Notes: generated from the letters alone by a model not told the origin. A DNA stretch of 64,000 nucleotides from Acidithiobacillus sp. (GCF_023256195.1 NZ_JAGDWX010000023.1:193275-257274); one strand, 5' to 3'. Shown: positions 35,566 to 46,270, counted from the first letter of the stretch. Translations and numbers: made by a program.

Positions 35566-36240
35566 ATGACTATCCGCGATTGGCCGGCCGCTGAGCGGCC
35601 GCGGGAGCGCTTGTTGGAGAAGGGGGCGGGGAGTCTGTCGGATGCCGAATTGCTGGCGATCTTCCTGCGGGTCGGGGTGCGCGGGCAGAGCGCCGTGGAT
35701 ATGGCGCGAGGCCTTTTGCAGCATTTCGGTGGTCTGCGCGGCCTGCTCACGGCGAGTGCCGTCGAATTCTGCGCCGAGAAGGGTCTGGGGATGGCCAAGT
35801 ACGCCCAGCTGCAGGCGGTGCTGGAGATGGGCCGTCGCCACATGGCGGAAAGCTGGCAGCGCGGGGAGGCTCTGGACTCACCGCGGCGAGTCGCGGAGTA
35901 TCTGCGCCTGATCCTGCGGGATCGCAGCCGCGAGATCTTCCTCGTGCTCTTTCTGGACAATCGCCACCGAGTGCTGCGTTTCGAGGAACTCTTCCAGGGC
36001 ACCATCGACGCCACCAGTGTCTATGTCCGCGAGGTGGCCAAACGCGCCCTGGAGCTCAACGCCGCGGCCCTCATCGTCGCCCACAATCACCCCTCCGGTG
36101 TAGCCGAACCGAGCCTCGCCGACCGCCAGCTCACGCGGCGTCTGGAACAGGCGCTGGAGCTCCTGGACATCCGTCTTTTGGACCACTTCGTGGTGGGGGA
36201 AACGGAAGCCTTATCCCTGCGCGAGGACGGTGGTTGGTGA
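35566..36240 (+). CDS. radC: RadC/JAB-domain protein
   Basis: A 224-aa RadC. The N-terminal UPF0758 helix-hairpin-helix part has [20 protein letters not shown]; the C-terminal JAMM-like metalloprotease fold keeps AHNHPSG and the Asp downstream, with the upstream Glu in EELFQGT. The true cellular role of RadC is unresolved. The ATG at 35566 has AAGGAGGG upstream. Its stop overlaps the dgkA start. Confidence 0.92.
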   Translation: MTIRDWPAAERPRERLLEKGAGSLSDAELLAIFLRVGVRGQSAVDMARGLLQHFGGLRGLLTASAVEFCAEKGLGMAKYAQLQAVLEMGRRHMAESWQRGEALDSPRRVAEYLRLILRDRSREIFLVLFLDNRHRVLRFEELFQGTIDATSVYVREVAKRALELNAAALIVAHNHPSGVAEPSLADRQLTRRLEQALELLDIRLLDHFVVGETEALSLREDGGW

Positions 36241-36593
36241 ACAAGAACGAGCCCTTGTGGCGGCGCTCGCGCAATGCCGTGCGCGGCTTCTTGCGGGCCG
36301 TCGCCGAAGAGCGCAGCCTGCGCACGGAGCTGATTGCCAGTGTCGGTGCCGTCCTGCTGCTCCTGCTCTTGCGTGCAGCCCCGCTGTGGTGGGCGCTGAC
36401 CACCGTGCTCATCGCCGCGATCCTTGCCGCCGAGCTTCTCAATACCGCCATCGAGACCCTTGCCGATAGGGTGAGTCCGGAGCTGGATCCTCTCATCGGT
36501 CGCGCCAAGGACTTTGCCGCCGCCGCCGTGCTGGTGCTCAGCGTTGCGGCACTGCTGGTGACGGTCCTCCTGCTCTGGACCCAACTGGGGTGA
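36237..36593 (+). CDS. dgkA: Diacylglycerol kinase (DgkA, prokaryotic)
   Basis: A 118-aa integral membrane kinase that recycles diacylglycerol to phosphatidate. The family motif [16 protein letters not shown] with its catalytic Glu is present, and there are three hydrophobic helices (one before and two around it). I choose a GTG at 36237 overlapping the radC stop (GTGA); a TTG one codon earlier is possible. Confidence 0.92.
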   Translation: MNKNEPLWRRSRNAVRGFLRAVAEERSLRTELIASVGAVLLLLLLRAAPLWWALTTVLIAAILAAELLNTAIETLADRVSPELDPLIGRAKDFAAAAVLVLSVAALLVTVLLLWTQLG

Positions 36594-36681
36594 CGTCGGG
36601 AGGGTGGCGAGGCAAGTTTTACGCTGGCAGCCTCGCGCCGCTATACTGAACGACAAAAGGACGGAAAAAGGCGGAAAAAGC

Positions 36682-37035
36682 ATGGGCACCAGTACTGCGC
36701 TGACCATCATTGCTGTTTGCATGTTGTTGATCCTGCTGATTCTGGCGGTCACGGCGGGGGTTGTCGTGCGAACCTTTCTGCGTCTGGAGCGGGTGTTGGC
36801 GCGCGTGGAGCAGGACCTGTCGCCCGCCCTTTTCGAGCTGAAGACGGCGGTGCACCAGGTCCAGCATCTTATCAAGCTCGGCGGTCGGCAGGTGGAGCGG
36901 GTGGATGCGAGTCTCCGTTATGTCGATCGGGAGCTGCGGGAGACGGTCGATACCCTGGTGCTGCCGGTGCGTGAAATCGGCCTATGGTATCGTGCCTTGC
37001 GGGTTGGCCTGCGTTATTTCTTCCGGCGTCGCTGA
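36682..37035 (+). CDS. DUF948-like single-helix membrane protein
   Basis: A 117-aa protein with one N-terminal transmembrane helix (about 8-30) followed by a long helical region with heptad character, then a basic C terminus ending FFRRR. This matches the layout of DUF948 (YtxG-like) proteins. The pairing with the next gene, a YtxH-like protein, supports that reading, since the two are often adjacent. The ATG at 36682 follows GGAAAAAG. Confidence 0.7.
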   Translation: MGTSTALTIIAVCMLLILLILAVTAGVVVRTFLRLERVLARVEQDLSPALFELKTAVHQVQHLIKLGGRQVERVDASLRYVDRELRETVDTLVLPVREIGLWYRALRVGLRYFFRRR

Positions 37036-37083
37036 GAAGCCGCGCCGTTCCGGTAGGGTTTTGTCAACGAAGGAGTGAGATCC

Positions 37084-37446
37084 ATGCGAAATGCCGAAGG
37101 TTTTATCCTGGGAGTGGTGGTGGGTGCGGTGGGTGCACTGTTGTTGGCACCGGCCAGTGGCGCTGAGACGCGCGGAGAACTGCGGCGTGCCTTGGAGCGC
37201 GGCCGGGAGCAGCTGGAAGATCTGCAGGAGGCGGCGGAGGAGCGCATCGGGGCCTTGCTGGAGGAGATTCAGGAGAAAACCTCGCAGCTCATGGATGCTG
37301 GCGGCGACCTGGTGGAGGCCAAGCGCCAGGATCTTCAGGAGGCCATCCGGGTGGCCAAGCGTGCCTTGGCCGAAGAGCGTGAAATTCTGCTGCGCTCCAG
37401 CCGGCAGCGGCGGATGGCAGAGCTGGATGGCGGTCGGGACGACTGA
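37084..37446 (+). CDS. YtxH-like protein
   Basis: A 120-aa YtxH/GvpP-domain protein. It has a glycine-rich N-terminal membrane segment (FILGVVVGAVGALLLAPASGAETR), the family signature G-x-x-L-x-A-P-x-S-G-x-x-T/R-R, and a long charged helix. The role is not defined, though homologues are stress-linked. It follows the DUF948-like gene by 48 nt with AAGGAG before the ATG. Confidence 0.8.
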   Translation: MRNAEGFILGVVVGAVGALLLAPASGAETRGELRRALERGREQLEDLQEAAEERIGALLEEIQEKTSQLMDAGGDLVEAKRQDLQEAIRVAKRALAEEREILLRSSRQRRMAELDGGRDD

Positions 37447-37551
37447 GCTCGCGTTCCATGGCGCATTTTATGCGCGAATCAATCAATTCATGGTGCATCC
37501 CGGCGTTGCCGCCGTTAATATGGGCGGGATTTTTCAGGCAAGGAGTAGAAA

Positions 37552-37929
37552 ATGGCAGATAAATTGTTGATGGTCATGGTCAATACCGATCCCGCCAACC
37601 CCCAGGAGCTGGGTGCGCCCTTCTTCCAGGCGACCGTGGCCGCGGCCATGGACTTCGAGGTGGAAGTGGTGCTGACCGCCCGTGCCGGCGAACTCGCCAA
37701 GAAGGGTGTGGCCGAGAAGATGCACGTCATGCCCGGCAGCCCCAAGAGCGTCTACGACTTCATCAAGGACGCGCACGAAGCGGGTGTCAAGTTCTTCGTC
37801 TGCACGCCTACCCTTGAGCTCTGGGATGTGGACAAGGATGGTTTGATTCCGGAGATCTCGGATGTGGTCGGTGGCGCCTACGTCATTGAGCAAGCCATGG
37901 ATGACGATGTCGTAACCTTCACCTACTGA
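37552..37929 (+). CDS. DsrE/DsrF-like family protein
   Basis: A 125-aa DsrE-fold protein. Such proteins carry or transfer persulfide sulfur in some sulfur oxidisers. A Cys sits in FFVCTPTLELW, at the position of the DsrE-family active Cys (about residue 84). The N-terminal strand LLMVMVNTDP and the helix PFFQATVAAAMDFEVEVV fit the family. It is not next to dsr, tusA or hdr genes here, so a sulfur-trafficking role is inference. GGAG precedes the ATG. Confidence 0.78.
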   Translation: MADKLLMVMVNTDPANPQELGAPFFQATVAAAMDFEVEVVLTARAGELAKKGVAEKMHVMPGSPKSVYDFIKDAHEAGVKFFVCTPTLELWDVDKDGLIPEISDVVGGAYVIEQAMDDDVVTFTY

Positions 37930-37934
37930 AGTCC

Positions 37935-38480
37935 ATGCATCCGAGTCACCTGGGTCCCGCCGAGCAGATCTATCCGGCGGCGGAGGTGGAAGCGGCCATC
38001 CAAAGGATGGCCGTTGCTATCACTAGAGATCTTGAGGCCGGTGCCCTGCATCGACCGGTGGTCGTGCTCTGTGTGCTCTCGGGTGCGGTGGTCGTGGTAG
38101 GACAGATCCTGCCGCACCTGCACTTTCCCCTCTATCTCGACTGCGTACAGCTCAGTCGCTACGGTGCCGAGACCCGCGGCGGAGACCTCGTCTGGGGGCT
38201 GCAGCCCCGGGCCGACCTGCGCGGTGCAACGGTCCTGCTGATAGATGACATCCTCGATGAGGGACTCACCCTGCTGGAGCTGCAGGATTTCTGCCGCAAA
38301 GCCGGCGCGGCCGATGTGCGCTCGGCGGTGATGGTGCGCAAGAGCCGACCGCGAGAGCGGGAGGTGGTCGTCGATTATGTAGGCCTGGAAGTGCCGGACC
38401 GCTTCGTTTTCGGCTACGGGCTGGATGCGCGCGGTCTGGGACGCAATGCTCCGGGCATCTTCGCATTGACGGAGGATTGA
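37935..38480 (+). CDS. Hypoxanthine/guanine phosphoribosyltransferase-like protein
   Basis: A 181-aa type I phosphoribosyltransferase. The PRPP-binding motif VLLIDDILDEGLTL lies near 100-113, and an early VVVLCVLSGAVVVVG loop and YVGLEVPDRFVFGYGLD C-terminal segment match the HPRT group. It probably salvages hypoxanthine or guanine. It is 3 nt upstream of the MTI phosphorylase gene, whose product is hypoxanthine, so the pair makes a coherent salvage route. Confidence 0.87.
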   Translation: MHPSHLGPAEQIYPAAEVEAAIQRMAVAITRDLEAGALHRPVVVLCVLSGAVVVVGQILPHLHFPLYLDCVQLSRYGAETRGGDLVWGLQPRADLRGATVLLIDDILDEGLTLLELQDFCRKAGAADVRSAVMVRKSRPREREVVVDYVGLEVPDRFVFGYGLDARGLGRNAPGIFALTED

Positions 38481-39323
<843 letters not shown>

Positions 39324-39331
39324 GCCGGCGC

Positions 39332-40693
39332 TCAGCGCATCGTGACAAATTCCTCTGCGCTGGTGGGATGTATGGCGATGGTGTCGTCGAAGTCGCGTTT
39401 GCGCGCACCCATGCGGATGGCTACGGCAAAGCCCTGCAGCATCTCCTCGACCCCGTCGCCCAGGGCGTGCAGACCGACGATGCGCTCTTCGGCGCCGACG
39501 GTGACGAGCTTCATGTGGGTGGTCTGGGGATGTTCTCGGTCCAGCGCCCGCAGCAGCGGGGTAAAACGGCTGCGATAGACGCGCACGCTGTCTTCGCCGT
39601 ACTGCTCCTGCGCCTCATCCTCCGTCAGGCCGACGGTGGCGATGGGCGGATGGCTGAAGATCACGGTGGGGGTGAGGCTGCTGTCCAAATACCGATCCGG
39701 CTGGCCACCGAAGAGCCGATCGGCCAGGCGCCGTCCCGCGGCAATGGCGACGGGGGTGAGTGCCGGTGCCCGGGTCACATCGCCCACGGCGTAGATACCT
39801 TCGACGCGGGTATTCTGATAACGGTCGACGGGCACGTAGCCCTCCTCATCGGGATAGACTCCGACCTCCGCAAGGTTCAGATCGCGGCTGCGCGGGCGCC
39901 GACCCACGGCCCAGAGGACGGTGTCCAGCCCCTGTAGGCTCTCGCCGTCGGCAAAGTGCAGGGCAAGGCCGTCCGCGTCCCGGGCAAGACCTGCCACCTG
40001 CCGCTGCGGCAACAGGGTGATTCCTGCGCCTGCCATGGCTTCCATCAAGCCCTCGCGCAGCATGGCATCGAAGCCGTTGAGAAAATGCCGGCGCCGCATG
40101 ACCAAGGAGACCCGACTGCCGAGACTCTGCAAGAGCCCCGCAAGCTCCACCGCAATGTAGCCGGCGCCGACCACGGCGACGTGGCGGGGCTGGGTTTCCA
40201 GGGCGAAGAAACCGTCGGAATCGAGGCCCAGTTCAGCGCCTGGGAGCTCCGGCCGGACAGGCTCACCCCCGGTAGCAATGAGGATGTGAGGAGCCTGCAG
40301 GATCACCTGTGCGTCCACGCGCACGCGCTGCCCACTCAGCAGCTGGCCGAAGCCACGAAAGAGCCGAACGCCGTTCCGGGTCAGACCTTCGGCATAACGG
40401 CCGTTGAGGTAGGCGATATAGTCCTGCCGACGCTGGTAAAATTCGGGCCAGCGAAACTCCGGTGCCTCGGCTTGAAGCGCATAACTGCGCGCCAGCCGTG
40501 CGCCTTCGGCCAGGTGCGCGGCGTTCCAGAAAAGCTTTTTGGGAACGCAGCCTACGTTGACGCAGGTGCCCCCCAGAGGTCCCGCGGCCACCAAGGCGAC
40601 GCGTGCCCCATAGCTGGCGGCGCGGTTGGCGCTGGCGATGCCGCCGCTGCCGCCGCCGAGGACGATATAATCAAAATGGTGCTCATCGGGCAT
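39332..40693 (-). CDS. gor: Glutathione-disulfide reductase
   Basis: A 453-aa flavoenzyme close in length to E. coli Gor (450). FAD motif GGGSGGIASA, redox pair in GGTCVNVGCVPKK, NADPH motif GAGYIAVELAG, and the C-terminal interface His-Pro-T-x-x-E (IHPTSAEEF) are present. The arginines after the second dinucleotide motif (RRRHFL) suit NADPH. It follows the peroxiredoxin-glutaredoxin hybrid gene on the same strand, so it probably supplies reduced glutathione to that enzyme. Confidence 0.93.
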   Translation of the reverse strand: MPDEHHFDYIVLGGGSGGIASANRAASYGARVALVAAGPLGGTCVNVGCVPKKLFWNAAHLAEGARLARSYALQAEAPEFRWPEFYQRRQDYIAYLNGRYAEGLTRNGVRLFRGFGQLLSGQRVRVDAQVILQAPHILIATGGEPVRPELPGAELGLDSDGFFALETQPRHVAVVGAGYIAVELAGLLQSLGSRVSLVMRRRHFLNGFDAMLREGLMEAMAGAGITLLPQRQVAGLARDADGLALHFADGESLQGLDTVLWAVGRRPRSRDLNLAEVGVYPDEEGYVPVDRYQNTRVEGIYAVGDVTRAPALTPVAIAAGRRLADRLFGGQPDRYLDSSLTPTVIFSHPPIATVGLTEDEAQEQYGEDSVRVYRSRFTPLLRALDREHPQTTHMKLVTVGAEERIVGLHALGDGVEEMLQGFAVAIRMGARKRDFDDTIAIHPTSAEEFVTMR

Positions 40694-40735
40694 TTGGATG
40701 TCCCCTGTTTTGAAGAAGATGGCTGCCTAGAGGAT

Positions 40736-40757
40736 GAGGGGGGGCGAGAGCCCCCTC
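40736..40757 (-). other. Intercistronic stem-loop between the Prx-Grx gene and gor
   Basis: GAGGGGGC, loop TCTC, GCCCCCTC-like arms form a GC-rich hairpin just after the hybrid peroxiredoxin stop. No T-run follows on the minus strand. It may moderate read-through into gor or protect the upstream message. Confidence 0.5.
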
Positions 40758-40762
40758 TTGCC

Positions 40763-41506
40763 TTACTGGGCGCTCAGATAGCGGGCCAGATCGTCAGCGC
40801 CGCCGATGTGGCGGCCACCGATGAAGATCTGCGGCACCGTGGAACGGCCGCTGACGGCGCGAATGCTGCGAGAGCTGATACCGGTACCCATGCCCGTGCG
40901 GATTTCCTCGTAGACGAGCCCCCGATCCTGGAGCATCTGCTTGGCGCGGGCGCAGTGCGGACAGCCTTCCCGCGTGAACAGCGTGATGAATTCCGGCTCA
41001 CGGGCCTCGGGATTGATGAAGCGCAGCATGGTGTCGGCATCGGAGACTTCGAAGGGGTCACCGGGCTTGTCGGGCTCGATGAACATCTTGGCCACGATGC
41101 CATCGCGTACCAGCATGGAATAGCGCCAAGAGCGCTTACCGAAGCCCAGATCGTGCTTGTCCACCAGCATCCCCATGCCGGCCGTAAACTCGCCGTTGCC
41201 GTCGGGAATGAGGCGAACGTTCTCGACGGCAAGCTCCTTGGCCCAGGCCTCCATGACGAAGGCATCGTTGACGGAGATGCAAAGGATCTCGTCGATGCCG
41301 TTCTCGCGGAAGGTCGGCGCCAGCTCGTTGTAGCGAGGCAGGTGGCTGGAAGAGCAGGTGGGGGTGAAGGCGCCGGGCAGCGCGAAGACCACAACATTGC
41401 GGCCGCTGAAGAGTTCCCTGCTGCTGACGTCGCGCCACTGATTGTTTTCGCGGGTACGGAATACGACCTGTGGGACGGGCTGGCCTTCTTTGTTAGCGAG
41501 TTTCAT
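40763..41506 (-). CDS. Glutathione-dependent peroxiredoxin-glutaredoxin hybrid
   Basis: A 247-aa two-domain peroxidase. The N-terminal Prx5-type domain (about 1-160) has the peroxidatic Cys in PGAFTPTCSSSH. The C-terminal glutaredoxin domain (about 170-247) has the active site CPHC in TREGCPHCARAK, and STVPQIFIGGRHIGG, the cis-Pro and GSH-binding motifs. Such hybrids reduce peroxides directly with glutathione. The next gene downstream, gor, regenerates it. The ATG at 41506 is preceded by AGGAG. Confidence 0.95.
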   Translation of the reverse strand: MKLANKEGQPVPQVVFRTRENNQWRDVSSRELFSGRNVVVFALPGAFTPTCSSSHLPRYNELAPTFRENGIDEILCISVNDAFVMEAWAKELAVENVRLIPDGNGEFTAGMGMLVDKHDLGFGKRSWRYSMLVRDGIVAKMFIEPDKPGDPFEVSDADTMLRFINPEAREPEFITLFTREGCPHCARAKQMLQDRGLVYEEIRTGMGTGISSRSIRAVSGRSTVPQIFIGGRHIGGADDLARYLSAQ

Positions 41507-41592
41507 GACATGCTCCTGTGACGGTGGTATAAAACACGTCTTAGTTTATATTGTGTCTAAACCGCTTGCAAGGGCTGCAAGCGTGCCCCCTA

Positions 41593-42702
41593 TCACCAGC
41601 CGAGAAAGGCGATGGCGCTGTCCAACCCGCCGTGACGAATCTGAAAGTCGGCCTGGGCGCGAACCGTCGCCTTGGCGTGGTAGGCGATCCCGACCCCGGC
41701 CTTACGCAGCATGGGCAGGTCGTTGGCGCCGTCACCGATGGCCACACAGCGCCCGGCATCGACGCCCACGGTGATGGCCAGGAGTTCCAGGATATTGGCC
41801 TTGGCCTCGGCGTCGATGATGTCGCCCAGTACGGTCCCGGTGAGCTTGCCGTCGCGGATCTCCAGGGTATTGGCAAACTGGTAGTCCAGATCCAGGGACT
41901 CCTGCAGGTGGCGAGTGAACTGGGTGAAGCCACCGGACACCACCGCGGTCTGCACCCCGTGACGCTTGGCGGCGGCGATGAGCTCGCGGGCGCCGGGATT
42001 GAGCTGCAGGCGATCGCGGATGACGGCGTCGATGGCGCTGGCAGGGGTACCGGCCAGCAGGCGGGTGCGTTCGATGAGGGAGCTGCGGAAATCCAGTTCT
42101 CCGGCCATGGAGCGTTCGGTGATGGCGGCGATCTGACGTTTGAGACCGAGGTGCTCGCCCAGCTCGTCGATGCACTCGATGCTGAGCAGAGTGGAGTCCA
42201 TGTCGCTCACCAACAAGCGAAAATGCTCCGGCGACCAGAAGGGCGCCAGCGCGGCATCGGTAGCCAGGCCCTCCATGGCTTCGGCCAGACGGTGATTGCC
42301 CAAGGGGAGGGACAGCTCCGGCCCGAAGATTTCCAGCACCAACACCTTGCCCTGGGCCTCCATCACCCGGGCGGGCAGGAAGCCCTGCAGCTTGAGGGCC
42401 GTCAGCGCGCGCCGCAGGGGTGTGGCCGAGGCCTCGCCCTGCAGGACCAGGCGCAGCCGGATCTCGCCCGGGTCCGTCGGTGTCCAGAAGAGTTCACGCC
42501 CCTGGGCAAGGCACTGGCGTGCCAGCTCGTCCAACACCGGGCTGAGCTCGCTCACGGACACCGGCAGCTCCCAATCCTGTAACCAGCATTCCCAGACCTC
42601 CCGTTGCTCCAGGTGGCCCTGGACGATACTGCCGAGGATGGCGGGCAAGGGCATGGGACCGACAGCGGCGGGGCTCAGGATCGCAAGGCGGGTACTGCTC
42701 AT
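41593..42702 (-). CDS. serB: Phosphoserine phosphatase SerB
   Basis: A 369-aa HAD phosphatase, the last step of serine synthesis. The N-terminal half (about 1-155) is ACT-like and longer than in E. coli; the catalytic D-x-D-S-T lies in VSDMDSTLLSIECIDE near 167, SGGFTQF is motif II, and GDGANDLPML is motif IV. The ATG overlaps the mfd stop (ATGA). The extended N terminus resembles two-ACT-domain SerB proteins. Confidence 0.94.
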   Translation of the reverse strand: MSSTRLAILSPAAVGPMPLPAILGSIVQGHLEQREVWECWLQDWELPVSVSELSPVLDELARQCLAQGRELFWTPTDPGEIRLRLVLQGEASATPLRRALTALKLQGFLPARVMEAQGKVLVLEIFGPELSLPLGNHRLAEAMEGLATDAALAPFWSPEHFRLLVSDMDSTLLSIECIDELGEHLGLKRQIAAITERSMAGELDFRSSLIERTRLLAGTPASAIDAVIRDRLQLNPGARELIAAAKRHGVQTAVVSGGFTQFTRHLQESLDLDYQFANTLEIRDGKLTGTVLGDIIDAEAKANILELLAITVGVDAGRCVAIGDGANDLPMLRKAGVGIAYHAKATVRAQADFQIRHGGLDSAIAFLGW

Positions 42703-45700
42703 GGCGTTCTCCTCAAGGACTGGATGAGTTTCAGGGTAGCTTCGCAGCGGGCTTCGCCGTCGGGCAGCGGCCGGCGCCAGCGCAGCACCTGTTCACCCTC
42801 CAGACGATATTCCGTGGGCTGTTGTTGCAAAAGGGCGATGACCTTTTCGGGGGCGACCTGGTGCGTTTCGGAAAATTCCAGACGGGCGCCGGCGGGGCCG
42901 GCATCGATGGCCACCACACCCATCTCCTGCGCGACCAGACGCAGATGGGTCTGGCAGAGCAGGGCGCGCAGCTCCTCGGGGATGGGGCCAAAGCGGTCGA
43001 TGAGCTCTACCAACAGTTCGCCGATTTCGCTGGCCTGGCGGATCTTGGCCAAGCGTTTGTAGAACTGCAGGCGCAGATGCACGTCGGCGATGTAGCTGGC
43101 TGGGATGAGCGCGGCGATGTTGAGGTGGATACGTGGGCCTTCGGCACGGCTCTGGGCCAGGCTCTGGGGATCACGGCCAGCGCGGATGGCATCCACCGCC
43201 TCGTTCAGCCACTCCATGAAGAGGGTGAAGCCCACCTCTTCCATGTGTCCGCTCTGGGCATCGCCCAGCAGCTCGCCAGCGCCGCGGATCTCCAGATCGT
43301 GACTGGCCAGGGCAAAACCCACGCCCAGATCCTCCAGCGACTGGATGGCGTCCAGCCGCCGGCGGGCGTCCTCGGTCATGGCCCGCGGGTCGGGAGTGAA
43401 GAGGTAGCAATAGGCGCGCTGGTGCGAACGCCCGACGCGACCGCGCAGCTGGTGCAGCTGGGCCAGCCCGAAGCGGTCGGCGCGGTCGATGAGCATGGTA
43501 TTGGCGCTGGGATTGTCGATGCCCGATTCGATGATGGTGGTGCACAGCAGTATATCGAAGCGCTGGTGGTAGAAATCCAGCATCACGCTTTCGAGCTCCG
43601 CCTCGGGCATCTGCCCGTGAGCGATACGCAGGCGCGCCTCGGGGACCAGCCGGCGCAGGGTGGCGGCACTGCGCTCGATATCGCGCACCTCGTTGTGCAG
43701 GTAGTAGATCTGGCCACCGCGATGCAATTCCCGCTGACAGGCCTCGCGCACCAGCTCCTCGGAGAAGATCTGGACGAAGGTCCGCACCGGCTGGCGCCGT
43801 TCCGGCGGTGTGGCGATGATGGACAGATCGCGCAGCCCCGCCAGGGATAGATTGAGGGTCCGGGGAATGGGGGTCGCCGTCAGGGTCAACACGTCCACCT
43901 CGGAGCGTAGGGCCTTGATCTGCTCCTTCTGGCGCACGCCAAAGCGGTGCTCCTCGTCGAGGATGAGCAGACCCAGATCGTGGAACTGCACGTCGCGGCT
44001 CAGCAGGCGGTGGGTACCGATGATGATCCGGATCGCGCCCGACGCCAGTGCCTGCAGCACTTCCCGCCGTTCCCGCGCATTCTGGAAGCGCGACAGCACC
44101 GCCACGCGGATGGGCAGGCCGGCAAAGCGGTCGCGGAAGTTTTCGAAATGTTGCTGGGCGAGCAGGGTGGTGGGGACGAGCACCGCGACCTGAGCGCCGC
44201 TGGCCGCCGCGAGAAAGGCCGCGCGCAGCGCTACCTCGGTTTTGCCGAAGCCGACATCGCCGCAGATGAGACGATCCATGGGCCGCGCCTTGGTCATGTC
44301 GGCCAGGACCGCGTCGATGGCTGCCTGTTGATCCGGTGTTTCCTCGAAGGGAAATCGGGAGACGAAATCCCAGTAGCGCTCGTCCGGAGGCGGAAAGGCG
44401 CGTCCAGGGCGGGCCGCGCGGCGCGCGTAGATATCCAGGAGCTCGCTGGCGGCATCCACGGCCTTGGCCCTGGCCCGTGCCTTGGCCTTGTCCCAAGACC
44501 GACTGCCAAGGCGGGTCAGTTCCGGTTCGTCTACGCCGTTGCCGATGTAACGCGCGATGCGGTCCAGGTGATCCGCAGGGACGTAGACCAGATCGCCGCC
44601 GGCATACTCCAGGACGACGTATTCGTTGACGTCCCCTTGGGCCACGAAAGGTGTCTCGAGGCCGCGGAAACGGCCGATGCCGTAGTCCTCGTGGGTGACG
44701 GCGTCGCCGGCCTGCAGTTCACCAAGATCGCGGATCAGGTGTTCCTGACTGCGCCGCCGGGCGCTGTGGCTGCGTCTTTGAGCAAAGATCCGATCGCCGA
44801 AGATCTGCGCCTCGGATATGAGGGCGCGTTCGATCCTGCCGCCACGCATCTCCAGAAGGCCTCTTTCCAGCGGGGCGACGGCCAGAGCGATGGGGCCCTT
44901 GGCCTTCAGGAAGCTGGGCCAATCGCTGCAGCGCTCGGGGGTGTGGCCGCGCTGGCGGAGATGCTCCGCCAGGGCCTCGGCGCGACCCGGCGACTCGGCA
45001 GCGATGAGGGCGCGGGCGCCCGCAGGCAAGCCGGCGAGAAAGGTGTCCAGGCCCGCCAAAGGCTGATCCAGATCGGCCTGCAGCGGGGGGGGTGCCGCCA
45101 GCGGCAGAGCCTGAGCCGTCGTCCCCGAGCCTTCCGCCAGGCGCCCGCGCAGCGACAGGTCCGCTTGCCAGGTGGCGGCGTCCCACAGCAGTTCCTCGGG
45201 GCTGAGGAGCGGGTGCGCTGGATCGTGCCGGTGTTCCTCGTACCGCTCGTGCCAGTCGGCGCGGACCTGTGCCTCTGCCTCGGTCAGACCTGGGGGCGTG
45301 AGGACCAGGGTGTCGCGGGGGAGGAAATCCCAAAGTTTGCCGGGTGCTTCAAAGAACAGCGGGAGATAGTGTTCGGCGCCCGCGGGGACCGTGCCTTGGC
45401 TGGCACGCCGATAGATTTCGGCCCGCTGCGGATCGCCGCTGAAACGGGCCCGAAACCGGGCACGGAAGGCTTGGAGAGCGTCCGCGTCCACCGGCACCTC
45501 GCGCGCCGGCAAGGTCGTGACCTGGTCCACCGGCTCAAGGCTGCGCTGGCTCTCGGGGTCGAAGGAGCGGATGCTTTCCACTTCCTGGTCGAAGAGTTCG
45601 ATGCGGTAGGGTACGGCGCTGCCACTGGGGAACAGATCGATGATGCCCCCCCGCCAGGCCAGCTCGCCCGGCTCCGACACCTCCGCCACGGCGCGATAGC

Positions 45701-46148
45701 CGGCATCCACCAGACGCTGGCGAAAACGCGCGGGCTCGAGGTGATCGCCGCGGCGCAGGACGAGGGCATGCTGATCCAAGAAGCTGGCCGGCGGCAGTTT
45801 TTGCAGGGCGGCGGCCACCGAGGTCACGCACAGACCGCGCCAACGGGGCAAGGCCGCCAGGGTCGCCAGCCGCGTGGCGGTGGCCTCTGCCGGCGGACTG
45901 AGCCGATCGTAAGGGAGGATGTCGCGATCGGGAAAGACCAGTGCCTCGCCCCATTCCGGAGCAAAGAAACGCCATTCCCGCACCCAGACATCCAGCTCTC
46001 GGGCACTGCTGACGATGGCCAATATCGGCCGCTGCCAGCGCTCCATGGCCTGGGCGGCGAGCCACGGTCCCGCCGCGCCCAGCCATGGACTGAAATGCTG
46101 GACGCTCCCCGGACCGGGCGCGGCGCCCAAGGATAACTCTGCTCCCAA
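42699..46148 (-). CDS. mfd: Transcription-repair coupling factor Mfd
   Basis: A 1149-aa SF2 translocase that removes stalled RNA polymerase and recruits UvrA. In order: the UvrB-like N-terminal module, the RNAP-interacting domain (LQAGDAVTHEDYGIGRFRG region), the helicase with Walker A GDVGFGKTE, DEEH box (LILDEEHRFG), TATPIPRTL, and RecG-like QLRGRVGRS, then the C-terminal autoinhibitory domain. The start is a TTG at 46148 with GGGGAAG upstream. It is translationally coupled to serB. Confidence 0.96.
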   Translation of the reverse strand: MGAELSLGAAPGPGSVQHFSPWLGAAGPWLAAQAMERWQRPILAIVSSARELDVWVREWRFFAPEWGEALVFPDRDILPYDRLSPPAEATATRLATLAALPRWRGLCVTSVAAALQKLPPASFLDQHALVLRRGDHLEPARFRQRLVDAGYRAVAEVSEPGELAWRGGIIDLFPSGSAVPYRIELFDQEVESIRSFDPESQRSLEPVDQVTTLPAREVPVDADALQAFRARFRARFSGDPQRAEIYRRASQGTVPAGAEHYLPLFFEAPGKLWDFLPRDTLVLTPPGLTEAEAQVRADWHERYEEHRHDPAHPLLSPEELLWDAATWQADLSLRGRLAEGSGTTAQALPLAAPPPLQADLDQPLAGLDTFLAGLPAGARALIAAESPGRAEALAEHLRQRGHTPERCSDWPSFLKAKGPIALAVAPLERGLLEMRGGRIERALISEAQIFGDRIFAQRRSHSARRRSQEHLIRDLGELQAGDAVTHEDYGIGRFRGLETPFVAQGDVNEYVVLEYAGGDLVYVPADHLDRIARYIGNGVDEPELTRLGSRSWDKAKARARAKAVDAASELLDIYARRAARPGRAFPPPDERYWDFVSRFPFEETPDQQAAIDAVLADMTKARPMDRLICGDVGFGKTEVALRAAFLAAASGAQVAVLVPTTLLAQQHFENFRDRFAGLPIRVAVLSRFQNARERREVLQALASGAIRIIIGTHRLLSRDVQFHDLGLLILDEEHRFGVRQKEQIKALRSEVDVLTLTATPIPRTLNLSLAGLRDLSIIATPPERRQPVRTFVQIFSEELVREACQRELHRGGQIYYLHNEVRDIERSAATLRRLVPEARLRIAHGQMPEAELESVMLDFYHQRFDILLCTTIIESGIDNPSANTMLIDRADRFGLAQLHQLRGRVGRSHQRAYCYLFTPDPRAMTEDARRRLDAIQSLEDLGVGFALASHDLEIRGAGELLGDAQSGHMEEVGFTLFMEWLNEAVDAIRAGRDPQSLAQSRAEGPRIHLNIAALIPASYIADVHLRLQFYKRLAKIRQASEIGELLVELIDRFGPIPEELRALLCQTHLRLVAQEMGVVAIDAGPAGARLEFSETHQVAPEKVIALLQQQPTEYRLEGEQVLRWRRPLPDGEARCEATLKLIQSLRRTP

Positions 46149-46270
46149 GCCGATGCTTCCCCACGTTGAAGGGGGTCAGTCTATAAGGGGACCGCGAAAA
46201 CTGCAAAATGCCGGGCGTCGAGTTATCATCGGGATTCGTGGCGCAGCCAAAGCGAGGACGGGGAAAGCGG

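Noticed and set aside
43947..46136. Plus-strand open frame of 729 codons
   Set aside because: It is wholly antisense to mfd and resembles nothing.
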